A stretch of 64,000 nt of DNA from CBFDBF01 sp050295355 (GCA_050295355.1 JBNKPL010000002.1:1-64000), one strand, 5' to 3'; positions 19,250 through 28,116 are shown, numbered from the stretch's first letter. Notes: generated by a model from the letters alone, not told the origin. Numbers and translations: made by a program.

Positions 19250-21034
19250 TCAGTGATCGGTTGCGGCGCCCGCGCCCTTGGGAACGCGGATGTCCTCAAC
19301 CAGATGCTGAATATGCTCAGGCGGCTCTTCCGTCATGCGCGATACGGCAAATGCGACGACGAAATTGACCAGTGCGCCTACAGCGCCGAAGGCATTCGGG
19401 GAGATGCCGAAGAACCAGTCTTTAGACATGCTGCCCAGGAACTCGGTCCCTGGAATAAACATGATGCCCTTGTGCTGGAACACATACAGCAGGGTGACGC
19501 CGAGGCCGGAAACCATGCCCCAGATCGCGGCCTGATTGTTGATCCTCTTGGAGAAGATCCCCATCATCAGTGCCGGGAAGATGGAGGAGGCGGCCAGACC
19601 GAAGGCGATAGCTACCGTACCCGCGGCGAACCCGGGCGGATGCAGACCGAGGTATCCCGCCACGCCAATGGCGCCGCCCATGGCGATACGGCTGTACATC
19701 AGTTCCTGTTTCTCCGTGATCTGCGGTGCGAAGGTGCCCTTCAGCAGGTCGTGGGAGATGGAGGAGGCGATGGCCAGCAGCAGGCCGGCGGCGGTGGAGA
19801 GCGCGGCGGCCAGACCACCGGCGGCCACCAGGGCGATCACCCAGTTAGGCAGCCCGGCGATTTCCGGGTTGGCCAGCACCATGATGTCGCGGTCCACCTT
19901 GACCATCTCGTTGCCTTTCCAGCCGAACGACTCCGCCTTGGCGGCGAACGCTTCGTTCTTGTCGTCGTAGTACTGGATGCGGCCGTCGCCGTTCTTGTCT
20001 TCGTACTGCAGCAGACCGGTCTTTTCCCAGTTCTTGAACCACTGCGGACGCTCTTCATACACCAGGTTGGCGGTGGGGTCGCCCACGGGGCCGGTCTGGA
20101 TGGTGTTCATCAGGTTCAGACGAGCCATGGAGCCCACGGCCGGGGCCACGGTGTAGAGCAGGGCGATGAAGACCAGCGCCCAGCCCGCGGAGGAGCGGGC
20201 ATCCTTCACCTTGGGAACGGTGAAGAAGCGGATGATCACGTGGGGCAGGCCCGCGGTGCCGATCATCAGGGTCAGGGTGTAGGCGAACATGTTCAGGGTA
20301 TTACCCATCTTCGCCGTGGTGTACTCCTTGAATCCCAACTCCGTCACCACCAGGTCCAGCTTGTCCATCAGGGACATACCGCTGCCGTCGGCCATGTCGC
20401 CGATCAGGCCCAACTGCGGGATGGGGTTGCCAGTCAGGTGCAGGGAGATGAATACGGCGGGTACGGTGTAGGCCAGGATCAGTACGCAGTACTGGGCGAT
20501 CTGGGTGTAGGTGATACCCTTCATGCCGCCCAACACGGCGTAGATGAACACGATACCCATACCCGTGAACAGGCCATGGGCGTAATCCACTTCCAGGAAG
20601 CGGGAGAAGGCCACGCCGATCCCCTTCATCTGGCCGATTACATAGGTAATGGAGGCCACGATGAGGCAGACCACCGCCACGATGCGCGCGGCCTGGGAGT
20701 AGTAGCGTTCACCGATAAATTCCGGCACCGTGAATTTGCCGAATTTGCGCAGGTAGGGCGCCAGCAGCATGGCCAGCAGCACATAACCGCCGGTCCAGCC
20801 CATCAGGAACACCGAACCACCGTAGCCGGTGAAGGCGATCAGACCGGCCATGGAGATAAAAGAGGCGGCCGACATCCAGTCGGCCCCCGTCGCCATCCCG
20901 TTTGCTATGGGATGTACCCCTTTGCCAGCCACGTAAAATTCCCCGGTGCTGGAAGCCCGGGACCAGATGGCGATACCGATGTACAGGGCAAAGGTAGAGC
21001 CAACCACAAGATAAGTCAGAGTTTGCAGATCCAT
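19250..21034 (-). CDS. Sodium:solute symporter, VC_2705 subfamily (acetate-type)
   Basis: A 594-residue member of the SSS family, related to ActP, with about 13 hydrophobic segments. The family core GADWMSAASFISMAG is near residue 50. It has a long hydrophilic insert (about 315-390) that includes the EF-hand-like loop DKNGDGRIQYYD (about 343-354), a feature of the VC_2705 type. It is preceded after 13 bp by a DUF4212 gene, the usual partner, and AGGAG precedes the start. With acs nearby, acetate or another short carboxylate is the likely substrate; pyruvate or propionate remain possible. Confidence 0.9.
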   Translation of the reverse strand: MDLQTLTYLVVGSTFALYIGIAIWSRASSTGEFYVAGKGVHPIANGMATGADWMSAASFISMAGLIAFTGYGGSVFLMGWTGGYVLLAMLLAPYLRKFGKFTVPEFIGERYYSQAARIVAVVCLIVASITYVIGQMKGIGVAFSRFLEVDYAHGLFTGMGIVFIYAVLGGMKGITYTQIAQYCVLILAYTVPAVFISLHLTGNPIPQLGLIGDMADGSGMSLMDKLDLVVTELGFKEYTTAKMGNTLNMFAYTLTLMIGTAGLPHVIIRFFTVPKVKDARSSAGWALVFIALLYTVAPAVGSMARLNLMNTIQTGPVGDPTANLVYEERPQWFKNWEKTGLLQYEDKNGDGRIQYYDDKNEAFAAKAESFGWKGNEMVKVDRDIMVLANPEIAGLPNWVIALVAAGGLAAALSTAAGLLLAIASSISHDLLKGTFAPQITEKQELMYSRIAMGGAIGVAGYLGLHPPGFAAGTVAIAFGLAASSIFPALMMGIFSKRINNQAAIWGMVSGLGVTLLYVFQHKGIMFIPGTEFLGSMSKDWFFGISPNAFGAVGALVNFVVAFAVSRMTEEPPEHIQHLVEDIRVPKGAGAATDH

Positions 21035-21047
21035 GAATCAGGTCTCC

Positions 21048-21302
21048 TCAGTCTTCGTGTACGTCGAATTCCCGATCCAGCTTGTTCATGCGCTTGGCAT
21101 AAACGTAGATCAGAATCAGAAAGGCGTAGATAGAACCCTGTTGGGCGAACCAGAAGCCGAGACCGGTACCACCGATCTTGATGGCGTTCAGCGGTTCCAC
21201 CAGCAGGATTCCGAACAGGTAGGAGACGACAAACCAGATGACCAGAAGTATGGTCACCAGGCGAACGTTTGCCTTCCAGTACTCTTGAGCGTTATTACTC
21301 AT
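21048..21302 (-). CDS. DUF4212 protein, symporter small subunit
   Basis: An 84-residue protein with two membrane helices (about 14-36 and 48-70). WKANVRLVTILLVIWFVVSY and a C-terminal YAKRMNKLDREF are typical of DUF4212 proteins, which are found almost always beside a VC_2705-type sodium symporter and are regarded as its small subunit. The symporter gene begins 13 bp downstream. Confidence 0.9.
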   Translation of the reverse strand: MSNNAQEYWKANVRLVTILLVIWFVVSYLFGILLVEPLNAIKIGGTGLGFWFAQQGSIYAFLILIYVYAKRMNKLDREFDVHED

Positions 21303-21684
21303 ATCAAATCACTCCCGTGCATTGTATGAATCGTTATTGAAACCGAAGGCGAAAATCCCTGTATCCCCTCCGCGGATTGCTTCTTCAGATTGTGTTATCG
21401 ATTTTGTACGTATCGGCGCGGGCAGATACATCCAATGCTGATTGTTACGTCGCATTCGGAGAAATGTCAATCAAAAACAAAGACTTATAGTATTTTCAAA
21501 AAGCATTGAAAACACCAGAAACGATCCCTTGGGTAACAGGAAACAGGCCGAAGTGTTACCTAACTACACAGCCGCGTTTCTGGAGGTAAACAGCCACTTT
21601 TTTTCAATTTTTTTACGGCGGGGGCGGCGGCGGGCCGATTTTGGGGTGAATCGGGGTAGTGCTCGGAGTTCGAAGGGGCGCAAC
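21303..21684. other. 382-bp gap upstream of the symporter operon
   Basis: No gene is seen. The right part must hold the end of the regulator operon transcript and the left part the promoter of the DUF4212-symporter operon. TACAAT on the minus strand about 25 bp before the DUF4212 start could be a -10 box, but no good -35 is seen. An inverted repeat GGTAACA (21532-21538) and TGTTACC (21554-21560) with a 15-nt spacer is a possible operator. I see no sigma-54 -24/-12 site on the minus strand. Confidence 0.5.
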
Positions 21685-22143
21685 CTATTTTCGGGGCTTG
21701 GGATGCTTCCGTCCCTCATAGGCGGCGATCTGCTTGATGATCTCCTGGAAGGGAAGGGCGTCGAGGGTGTCGAACGTCAGCTCCGCCTCGCGCACCAGGC
21801 CGTCGATATCTTCGATGGTGGCGGGGGGACGCTCCTCGGAGTGGAGGACGCAATAGAGTCCCCGTAGTCCGCCCACCTGGATACGCATCTTCTGGTTGTG
21901 GGTGAGCGGAATCGATTCATCGCCGATCTTGAGGGCGAACCGGGAGTGGAGACGCAGTTCCTGGGTGAGTTTTCGGCAACGGATGTGGGAATCGTCCGCC
22001 GCGCAGTGGACCCCGATCCGCTCCGCCAGGAAAAAGCGGGTGGCGAGCCGGCACATGGCCTGTGCGCCCAGCACCGGCTTTTCGAATACGCAGGGGCGTT
22101 CGTCCATTTCCCGGTATGTTGTGCGCAGGGTGTCGTGGTCCAT
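21685..22143 (-). CDS. Hypothetical cysteine-containing protein
   Basis: A 152-residue soluble protein of unrecognised family. It contains cysteines near residues 18, 31, 47, 56 and 97 (for example RPCVFE, AMCRLAT, GVHCAAD, HIRCRKL). The spacing could suit a metal or Fe-S site, though nothing proves that. There is no signal peptide or membrane segment. It begins 4 bp after the response regulator stop codon, so it is very likely part of that operon and may work in the same signalling pathway. Confidence 0.7.
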   Translation of the reverse strand: MDHDTLRTTYREMDERPCVFEKPVLGAQAMCRLATRFFLAERIGVHCAADDSHIRCRKLTQELRLHSRFALKIGDESIPLTHNQKMRIQVGGLRGLYCVLHSEERPPATIEDIDGLVREAELTFDTLDALPFQEIIKQIAAYEGRKHPKPRK

Positions 22144-22147
22144 AGCG

Positions 22148-23479
22148 TTATCTTTTCGGCCGTGGAATTCCGAAGCGTTGCCGCCGCTCCCACAGGGCCT
22201 TGCGGCTGATCCCCAGCTTCTTCGCTATCTCCGTCTCCGTCATGTGGTCCTGATGTTCCAGTACGAACTGACGGAAATACTCTTCCAGGGAGAGGTTATC
22301 ATTACCGTTCCCTCCTTTGCCCCTTTTTCCACCAACCGAATGATCGATAGCCAGCAGCTCGGGCGTGATTAGGCGCTCTTCGCACAGGATCACGGCGCGT
22401 TCAATGGAGTTGGCCAGTTCACGCACATTTCCAGGCCAGTGGTATCGGCGGATGGCGTCCATGGCGGTGCGGCTGAACTCCATGCCCGTCTGATTCAGTT
22501 GTTTGCACGCCTTGTCGAGCAGGAATTGGGAGAGCTCCTTGATGTCGTCACCCCGCTCCCGCAGGGGCGGCAGGATCATCTCCACCACCCGCAGGCGGAA
22601 GTAGAGGTCGCTGCGGAAGCGCTGCTCCTGCACCAGCCGCCGGATATCCTGGTGGGTGGCGGCGATGATGCGGACATCCAATGCGTCCATGGGCTCCTGC
22701 TGCAGCGGGCTTTCGTGGGCGTTGCTCTGCAGCAGCCGCAGCAGCCGGGCCTGGGCGGCCGGCGGCAGTTCGCCGATCTCATCCAGGAACAGGGTGCCCC
22801 TGGCGGCCTTCTGCAGCAGCCCCGGTTTGTCGCCCTTGGCCTCCTGGGTGTAGCCGAACAGCTCCATCTCGATCTGGTGCTCGGGTACGGCGGCGCAGTT
22901 GAATACCACGAAGGGCGCGTTATTCCGCTGGCTGCGTTCGTGCAGGGCGCGGGCCACCAACTCCTTGCCAGTGCCTGATTCGCCCAGGATCAGCACCGTG
23001 GCGTCCGTGGGCGCCACCTTGTCGATCCGGTTGCGGACCTCGTTCATGGCCGGGCACCGCCCGATCATTCCCCGTACCGGGTAGCTCTGCTCCAGGTCGG
23101 ACTTCAGGACCGCCTGCTGCCGCTGCCGGCAGGCCTGATCCAGGATGCGCTCCACCAGCAGCAGCAGTTCGTCGTGGTCGAAGGGCTTGGCGATATAGTC
23201 CACGGCGCCCCGCTTCATGGCGTCCACCGCCGAGGGTACGCTGGCGTAGCTGGTGATGATCAACACCGGCGTGCCGTCGGCGCGGGCGATCACCTCGGTG
23301 CCGGGAACCCCGGGAAGACGCACGTCGGAGATGATCAGGTCAAATGCCTGCAAGCGGTATTGGGACTCCGCCTCTTCCACCGAGCCGGCCTCGGATACGC
23401 CGTAGCCGTTTTTCTCCAGCAGCCGTCTGACGGCGTTGCGGATTACCACTTCGTCTTCGATGATCAGAATACGGTTCAT
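22148..23479 (-). CDS. NtrC-type response regulator lacking GAFTGA
   Basis: A 443-residue regulator. The receiver domain (1-120) has phosphoacceptor Asp52 in IISDVRLPG. The AAA+ domain has Walker A GESGTGKE (about 163-170) and Walker B GTLFLDEIGEL. A Fis-type helix-turn-helix follows at about 415-440 (EIAKKLGISRKALWERR). Between ELFG (about 202-205) and GTLFLDE the segment reads YTQEAKGDKPGLLQKAAR, so the GAFTGA loop that contacts sigma-54 is missing and the region is about four residues short. It may therefore act on sigma-70 promoters, as TyrR does. Its start overlaps the kinase stop by 4 bp. The architecture is CbrB-like. Confidence 0.9.
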   Translation of the reverse strand: MNRILIIEDEVVIRNAVRRLLEKNGYGVSEAGSVEEAESQYRLQAFDLIISDVRLPGVPGTEVIARADGTPVLIITSYASVPSAVDAMKRGAVDYIAKPFDHDELLLLVERILDQACRQRQQAVLKSDLEQSYPVRGMIGRCPAMNEVRNRIDKVAPTDATVLILGESGTGKELVARALHERSQRNNAPFVVFNCAAVPEHQIEMELFGYTQEAKGDKPGLLQKAARGTLFLDEIGELPPAAQARLLRLLQSNAHESPLQQEPMDALDVRIIAATHQDIRRLVQEQRFRSDLYFRLRVVEMILPPLRERGDDIKELSQFLLDKACKQLNQTGMEFSRTAMDAIRRYHWPGNVRELANSIERAVILCEERLITPELLAIDHSVGGKRGKGGNGNDNLSLEEYFRQFVLEHQDHMTETEIAKKLGISRKALWERRQRFGIPRPKR

Positions 23480-26412
23480 GGCTGGTTCATGGGCAGGTCA
23501 ATAATCACCCGGGTTCCGACCCCGGGTTCGGAATCGATTTCGATCGTGCCCTGGTGATCCTGGATGATCTTGTAGGCCATGGCCAGTCCCAGGCCGGTGC
23601 CTTCGCCGGGGGCCTTGGTGGTGTAGAAGGGCTCGAACAGGTACTGCTGCATATTTTCCGGTATCCCGCTCCCCCGGTCCATGATCTCAAGGCGGACGTT
23701 TTCGCCGTTGCGCATGGCGATCAGCTCCACCCGTTCCCCTGGTCCGGAGGCGTCGCTGGCGTTGGTGAACAGGTTGATCAGCACCTGGGACAGGCCCTGG
23801 CGGTCACCGCGAATCCGCAGATGTTCCGGGCAGTTGCACAGGTATTCGATCTGGCGGCCCTTGGGGGTGAGCCGCATCAGCCGGACCGCCTCATCCACCA
23901 CCTCATGAAGCGGGAACTCCTGCATCTTTCCGATACCGCTGTCGCCGCTGCGGCTGAAACTCATCAACGAGCGGACGATGGCGGAGATGCGGCCGGTCTG
24001 GTTGAGGATCTCCTCAATACTCTCCCGGATCACCTCGGGGTCATCCTCGTCGCGCAGGTTCTGCGCCAGGGAGGCGATGCCGGTCACCGGGTTGCCGATT
24101 TCGTGGGCTACCCCGGCGGCCAGGCGGCCCACCGAGGCCAGACGGTCGCTGTGGGCGAGCTCCGCCTCCAGATTGGAGAGGTTGGTGAAATCCTCCAGCA
24201 GGATGACCAGGCTGGTCCGCCCGCCGTGGTCCGTGGGTATGGGGTTGGTGTCGAGCACCTTGGCCTTGTGGAGGTTGAAACAGCGGGTTCGGTCGTACAG
24301 TTCCAGTTCCATATTGTGAATGTGTTCGTCCTGCGCCAGGGCGAATCCGCGCAGCAGTTCCCCCCAGGGGGCGGGTAGGTCGCCCAGGGCGCAACCGGTG
24401 GCGTCGGCGCTGGAGATGCCGCTGGCCTCCTCCATGGCGGGATTCCAGATCACCACGTTCTGTTCCGGATCGGCGGCGCACACCCCGAGGGGCAGGTCGA
24501 GCAGGATCTGGCGGTGGAAGCGGCGCAGGTTGTCGAGGTTGGCCGCCAGGCCCCGCAGCTGGATGCGCGACGCCTCCAGACGCTGCTCCATATAGCGCAC
24601 CGAGTCGGCCAGCGCGGTCTTCGCCAGGCTGTCCATCTCCAGGCGCTGGGAGATGATGACGTGGGCCATCTGCGGTCCCACCAGCCCGGAGAGGTTGCGC
24701 TCGATGCGCTCCCGCAGTTGGCGCAGCTCCGTGGGTCTCGACTCATCGGCGGAGAAACCCAGGTCGTCCAGCGCCTGCTGCACCTCTTTTCTTGCCGTTC
24801 TCTTGCCGAGGATTCCGGCCAGGCCCTCGGTGAACTGCGCGGGGGAACGGGCGGCCACCACCCCGGATACCGGGGCCACGGTGTCGCTGTGGCAGGCGTA
24901 GGCGGCGATCTGCTCCTCTTCCGACTGACCGCCCAGAAGGGAGCCGATGACGAACAGGGCGCCGTTGATGGTCAGGGACCAGAAGGTGGCGAACTCCCAG
25001 TAACTGAGGCCGGAGTGCTGGCGCAGGTTTTCCAGGTCCATGGCGTTGCTGATGAAACCGGAGGTCTCAAGCAGCGGGATCAGCAGGGTCAGCACCCAGA
25101 CGGCGATGCCTCCCAGCAGTCCGAGGATAAAGCCGGGCCGGCTGGCGCGCTGCCAGAACAGGGCGCCGATGATGCCGGGGAGAAACTGGGCCACCGCCAC
25201 GAAAGAGATCAGCCCCAGTTGCACCAGCCCCTGATTGTGCTCCAGGGTCTGATAGAAGACGTATCCGCCCATGATGATGACGCCGATCAGGAGGCGCCGG
25301 CTCCACAGCAGCCAGTGGTAGATATCCACCTTGGGATTGGGATAGCTGGCGGGCAGCACCAGATGGTTCAGACACATGGAGGAGAGGGCGAGGGTGGTGA
25401 CGATCACCATGGCGCTGGAGGCGGAGATCCCCCCCAGAAACGTCAGCACGGGCAGCCATTTCGGTCCCTGGGCGAGGGTGATCCCGAGTACATAGTAGTC
25501 CGGGTCCATGTTCAGCTGCAGGTGCTGCCCCCCCCACAGGATTGGCGGAATGGCCAGGTTGAGCAGCAGCAGGAACAGGGGAAAGCCCCAGGCCGCCGCG
25601 CCCAGCGCGCGGGGGGAGGTGTTTTCGGTGAACGCCATGTGAAACTGGCGGGGCAGCAGAAAGGCAGCGGCGAAGGCGAGGAACAGCAGGGTGAGCCAGG
25701 GACCCTCGCGTACTGGTTTGTAGAGCGCCTGGGTCGCCTCGGGGTGTTGTTGCAGCCATTCGGCCAGGCCGGAGAAACCGGAAAAGGCGCCGAACACGGC
25801 GAACAGGCCGGCCATCAGCAGGGCGACCAGCTTGACGAAGGATTCGAAGGCGATGGCGGCCACCAGTCCGTGATGCTTTTCCCGCGGCGAAATATGGCGG
25901 GCGCCGAACAGTACGGCGAACAGGATCAGGATAATGCAGAACCAGAGCGCGATGGGCTGGGGGGTCGCCTCCTGGGTCAGCACCTGCAGGGACTCGGTTA
26001 CGGCGCGGAACTGCAGGGCGATATAGGGCAGGGAGCCCAGCAGCATGAACAGGGTGACGATCACCCCCGCGCTCTGGCTGCGGTAGCGGAAGGCGAACAG
26101 GTCGGCCAGGGAGGTGAGCTGATACTCCCGGGTGAGGCGCAGGATAGGGCGCAGCAGCAGAGGGCTGAGCAGGAAGGCGATGGTGACGCCCAGGTAGATG
26201 GTCAGAAACAGGAAGCCCTGCCGCTCGGCAAAGCCCACGCTGCCGTAATAGCTCCAGGAGGTGGCGTATACCCCCAGGGAGAGGATGTACACCATGGGGT
26301 GGCGGACCAGGCGCTCGGGAACGCGGCCGCTGTCGGTGGCGTAGGCGATCAGGAACAGCAGCAGCAGATAGGCGATGCTGATCCCGAACAGTACCTCCAG
26401 ATCATAGGTCAT
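23476..26412 (-). CDS. Hybrid SSS-transporter/sensor histidine kinase, CbrA-like
   Basis: A 978-residue membrane kinase. The first 490 residues or so resemble a sodium:solute symporter (12-13 hydrophobic segments, with SLGVYATSWSYYGSVGF near residue 50). A linker and a PAS-like domain (about 640-740) follow. Next come the phosphoacceptor motif GVAHEIGNP (His about 771) and an ATPase domain with N-box NLFTNASDAS, DRGSGIPE and GTGLGLAMAYKI. The layout is that of CbrA of Pseudomonas and CrbS of Vibrio, which control carbon use and acetate metabolism. It is the partner of the regulator whose gene overlaps its stop codon. Confidence 0.92.
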   Translation of the reverse strand: MTYDLEVLFGISIAYLLLLFLIAYATDSGRVPERLVRHPMVYILSLGVYATSWSYYGSVGFAERQGFLFLTIYLGVTIAFLLSPLLLRPILRLTREYQLTSLADLFAFRYRSQSAGVIVTLFMLLGSLPYIALQFRAVTESLQVLTQEATPQPIALWFCIILILFAVLFGARHISPREKHHGLVAAIAFESFVKLVALLMAGLFAVFGAFSGFSGLAEWLQQHPEATQALYKPVREGPWLTLLFLAFAAAFLLPRQFHMAFTENTSPRALGAAAWGFPLFLLLLNLAIPPILWGGQHLQLNMDPDYYVLGITLAQGPKWLPVLTFLGGISASSAMVIVTTLALSSMCLNHLVLPASYPNPKVDIYHWLLWSRRLLIGVIIMGGYVFYQTLEHNQGLVQLGLISFVAVAQFLPGIIGALFWQRASRPGFILGLLGGIAVWVLTLLIPLLETSGFISNAMDLENLRQHSGLSYWEFATFWSLTINGALFVIGSLLGGQSEEEQIAAYACHSDTVAPVSGVVAARSPAQFTEGLAGILGKRTARKEVQQALDDLGFSADESRPTELRQLRERIERNLSGLVGPQMAHVIISQRLEMDSLAKTALADSVRYMEQRLEASRIQLRGLAANLDNLRRFHRQILLDLPLGVCAADPEQNVVIWNPAMEEASGISSADATGCALGDLPAPWGELLRGFALAQDEHIHNMELELYDRTRCFNLHKAKVLDTNPIPTDHGGRTSLVILLEDFTNLSNLEAELAHSDRLASVGRLAAGVAHEIGNPVTGIASLAQNLRDEDDPEVIRESIEEILNQTGRISAIVRSLMSFSRSGDSGIGKMQEFPLHEVVDEAVRLMRLTPKGRQIEYLCNCPEHLRIRGDRQGLSQVLINLFTNASDASGPGERVELIAMRNGENVRLEIMDRGSGIPENMQQYLFEPFYTTKAPGEGTGLGLAMAYKIIQDHQGTIEIDSEPGVGTRVIIDLPMNQP

Positions 26413-26605
26413 GGCGGCCGTACCGGAAGTGGATCCAGGCCCCGGCGACGATAATGACCAGCCAGAACAGGTAGGGCAGGAGCCAGGAGTCGCCGCTGGA
26501 AGCCCAGGTGACGGTCAGGGGCGAGGCAAAGAGAAACAGCGCCAGAAAAAACGCCAGCAGGGTACGTTCCTTGAGCTTTTCCGGGTCGGGTGGGGTGGTC
26601 ATCAT
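26402..26605 (-). CDS. Small two-helix membrane protein before the kinase
   Basis: A 67-residue protein with two hydrophobic segments (about 18-35 and 43-59) and a basic end, WIHFRYGRHDL. It overlaps the kinase start by 11 bp, which suggests coupled translation, and is the first gene of the operon. No family is recognised. Two adjacent ATG codons (26605 and 26602) are possible starts; neither has a strong ribosome-binding site. A TTG 15 nt upstream is also in frame. Confidence 0.65.
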   Translation of the reverse strand: MMTTPPDPEKLKERTLLAFFLALFLFASPLTVTWASSGDSWLLPYLFWLVIIVAGAWIHFRYGRHDL

Positions 26606-26619
26606 GGGCAAGCGTAGCA

Positions 26620-26640
26620 ATTGTTACTATAAGTAACAAT
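26620..26640. promoter_or_regulatory. Palindromic operator candidate between the kinase operon and trkA
   Basis: ATTGTTACT (26620-26628) and AGTAACAAT (26632-26640) are exact complements separated by ATA. The site lies 14 bp before the minus-strand membrane-protein gene and about 115 bp before trkA. It includes TATAGT on the minus strand, a possible -10 box. It looks like the binding site of a dimeric regulator that controls the kinase operon. The regulator is unknown. Confidence 0.6.
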
Positions 26641-26756
26641 AGGTGCCGCCCACAGGGCGTATCCAGGGCTGGTAAATAGCCATGGTGGGGGGTGGGGCGT
26701 ATAATCATCGCCGCTGGACCGGCGGGTCGATTTTGCCGAGACGAAGAACAACCAGG

Positions 26757-28103
26757 ATGAAGATAATTATACTTGGGGCTGGCCGGACGGGATCTTCCGT
26801 GGCGAGAAATCTCGCCAGTGAAGATAACGACGTGGTGGTGGTGGATGTCAAGCCGGCGCTCTTGCATGAGCTTCAGGATCGGGTCGATATCTCCACGGTA
26901 TGCGGCATGGGGGTGCATCCGGAAATACTGGAGCGCGCCGGCGCCGCAAACGCGGACCTGCTGATCGCGGCCATGCCGCGCGATGAAGACAACATGCTGG
27001 TGTGTCAGATCGCCTGGTCGCTGTACAAACTCCCCGTCAAGATCGCCCGTGTTCGGGATACCGACTATCTACTCCACGAAGAGCAACTGTTCAGCCCGGA
27101 CGATATCAATATCGACGTGGTGATCTGTCCCGAATCCCTGGTGACGGGGCACATCCAGCGCATGATCGAACATCCGGGTTCGAAGCTGGTGCGCGATTTT
27201 TCCGGCGGCAAGGTGCGGCTGGTCGAGGTGGCCGTGCAGGGGAATGCGCGTGCGGCGGGAATGTCCATTCAGGAACTGCATATCAAACACCCCATGGTCC
27301 GGTTTGTGGCCCTGTTCCGGAACCGCAAACTGGTGCTTCCCACCCCGGATACCGTGCTACGCGCGGATGATCAGGTGATGTATGTCACCTCGCGCGATCA
27401 GGTGATGGCGATGATGGCGGATCTGCGTGAATCCGAACAACCCTTTCGCCGCCTCATTGTCGCGGGCGGCGGCCACGTGGGGAAGCGGGTGGCGCTGGCG
27501 GTGCAGGACAGCTATCGTCTCAAGATTATCGAAAAGGACGCGGAACGCGCGGCCGCAATCGCGCCGCTGTTGAGAAAAACCATCGTGCTTAGCGGTGACG
27601 CCAGTGACCGGGAGCTGCTGCTGGATGAGGGGATCGCCGATACCGATCTCTTTTGCGCGGTAACCAACGAAGACGAGGCGAATATCCTCTCCTGCATGCT
27701 GGCCGCCCGTCTGGGCGTACGCCAGACCATGTGCCTGGTCAACAGGACGGCCTATGCCGAATTGGTGCGCAACAGCGCCATCGATATTGTGTTTTCCCCC
27801 GACCGGATTACCGCGGCCAGTATTCTGCGTTATGCGCGGCGCGGCGAGGTAGTGCAGGCGTTCCCGATCCACAGGGGGGGAGCCGAGGTGATGGAGGCGC
27901 AGGTGCTGGCCGGCGCCGCCATTATCGGCAAGCGGGTAGAGCAGATCAGTTTGCCTCCTGGAGTGGTGCTCGGCGCGGTCACCCGGGGTGAATCCGTAGT
28001 GGAGGTTCATCATGATACGGTGTTCGAGGAAGGGGATCATGTGGTGATGTTTCTTCGCGGCAAACCGCTGCTGGCTGCGGTAGAAAAGCACTTTCAGGCA
28101 TAA
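26757..28103 (+). CDS. trkA: Trk potassium uptake regulatory protein TrkA
   Basis: A 448-residue cytoplasmic subunit (E. coli 458) with two RCK modules, each made of an NAD-binding TrkA_N and a TrkA_C domain. The first Rossmann motif is MKIIILGAGRTGSSVA at the N-terminus. The second, IVAGGGHVGKRVA, is near residue 235. It gates the TrkH channel in response to NAD(H) or ATP. The ATG at 26757 begins exactly at the Rossmann strand; the frame is open further upstream, but nothing there fits the family. trkH follows after 13 bp. Confidence 0.95.
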   Translation: MKIIILGAGRTGSSVARNLASEDNDVVVVDVKPALLHELQDRVDISTVCGMGVHPEILERAGAANADLLIAAMPRDEDNMLVCQIAWSLYKLPVKIARVRDTDYLLHEEQLFSPDDINIDVVICPESLVTGHIQRMIEHPGSKLVRDFSGGKVRLVEVAVQGNARAAGMSIQELHIKHPMVRFVALFRNRKLVLPTPDTVLRADDQVMYVTSRDQVMAMMADLRESEQPFRRLIVAGGGHVGKRVALAVQDSYRLKIIEKDAERAAAIAPLLRKTIVLSGDASDRELLLDEGIADTDLFCAVTNEDEANILSCMLAARLGVRQTMCLVNRTAYAELVRNSAIDIVFSPDRITAASILRYARRGEVVQAFPIHRGGAEVMEAQVLAGAAIIGKRVEQISLPPGVVLGAVTRGESVVEVHHDTVFEEGDHVVMFLRGKPLLAAVEKHFQA

Positions 28104-28116
28104 CCAGCGGATCTTT

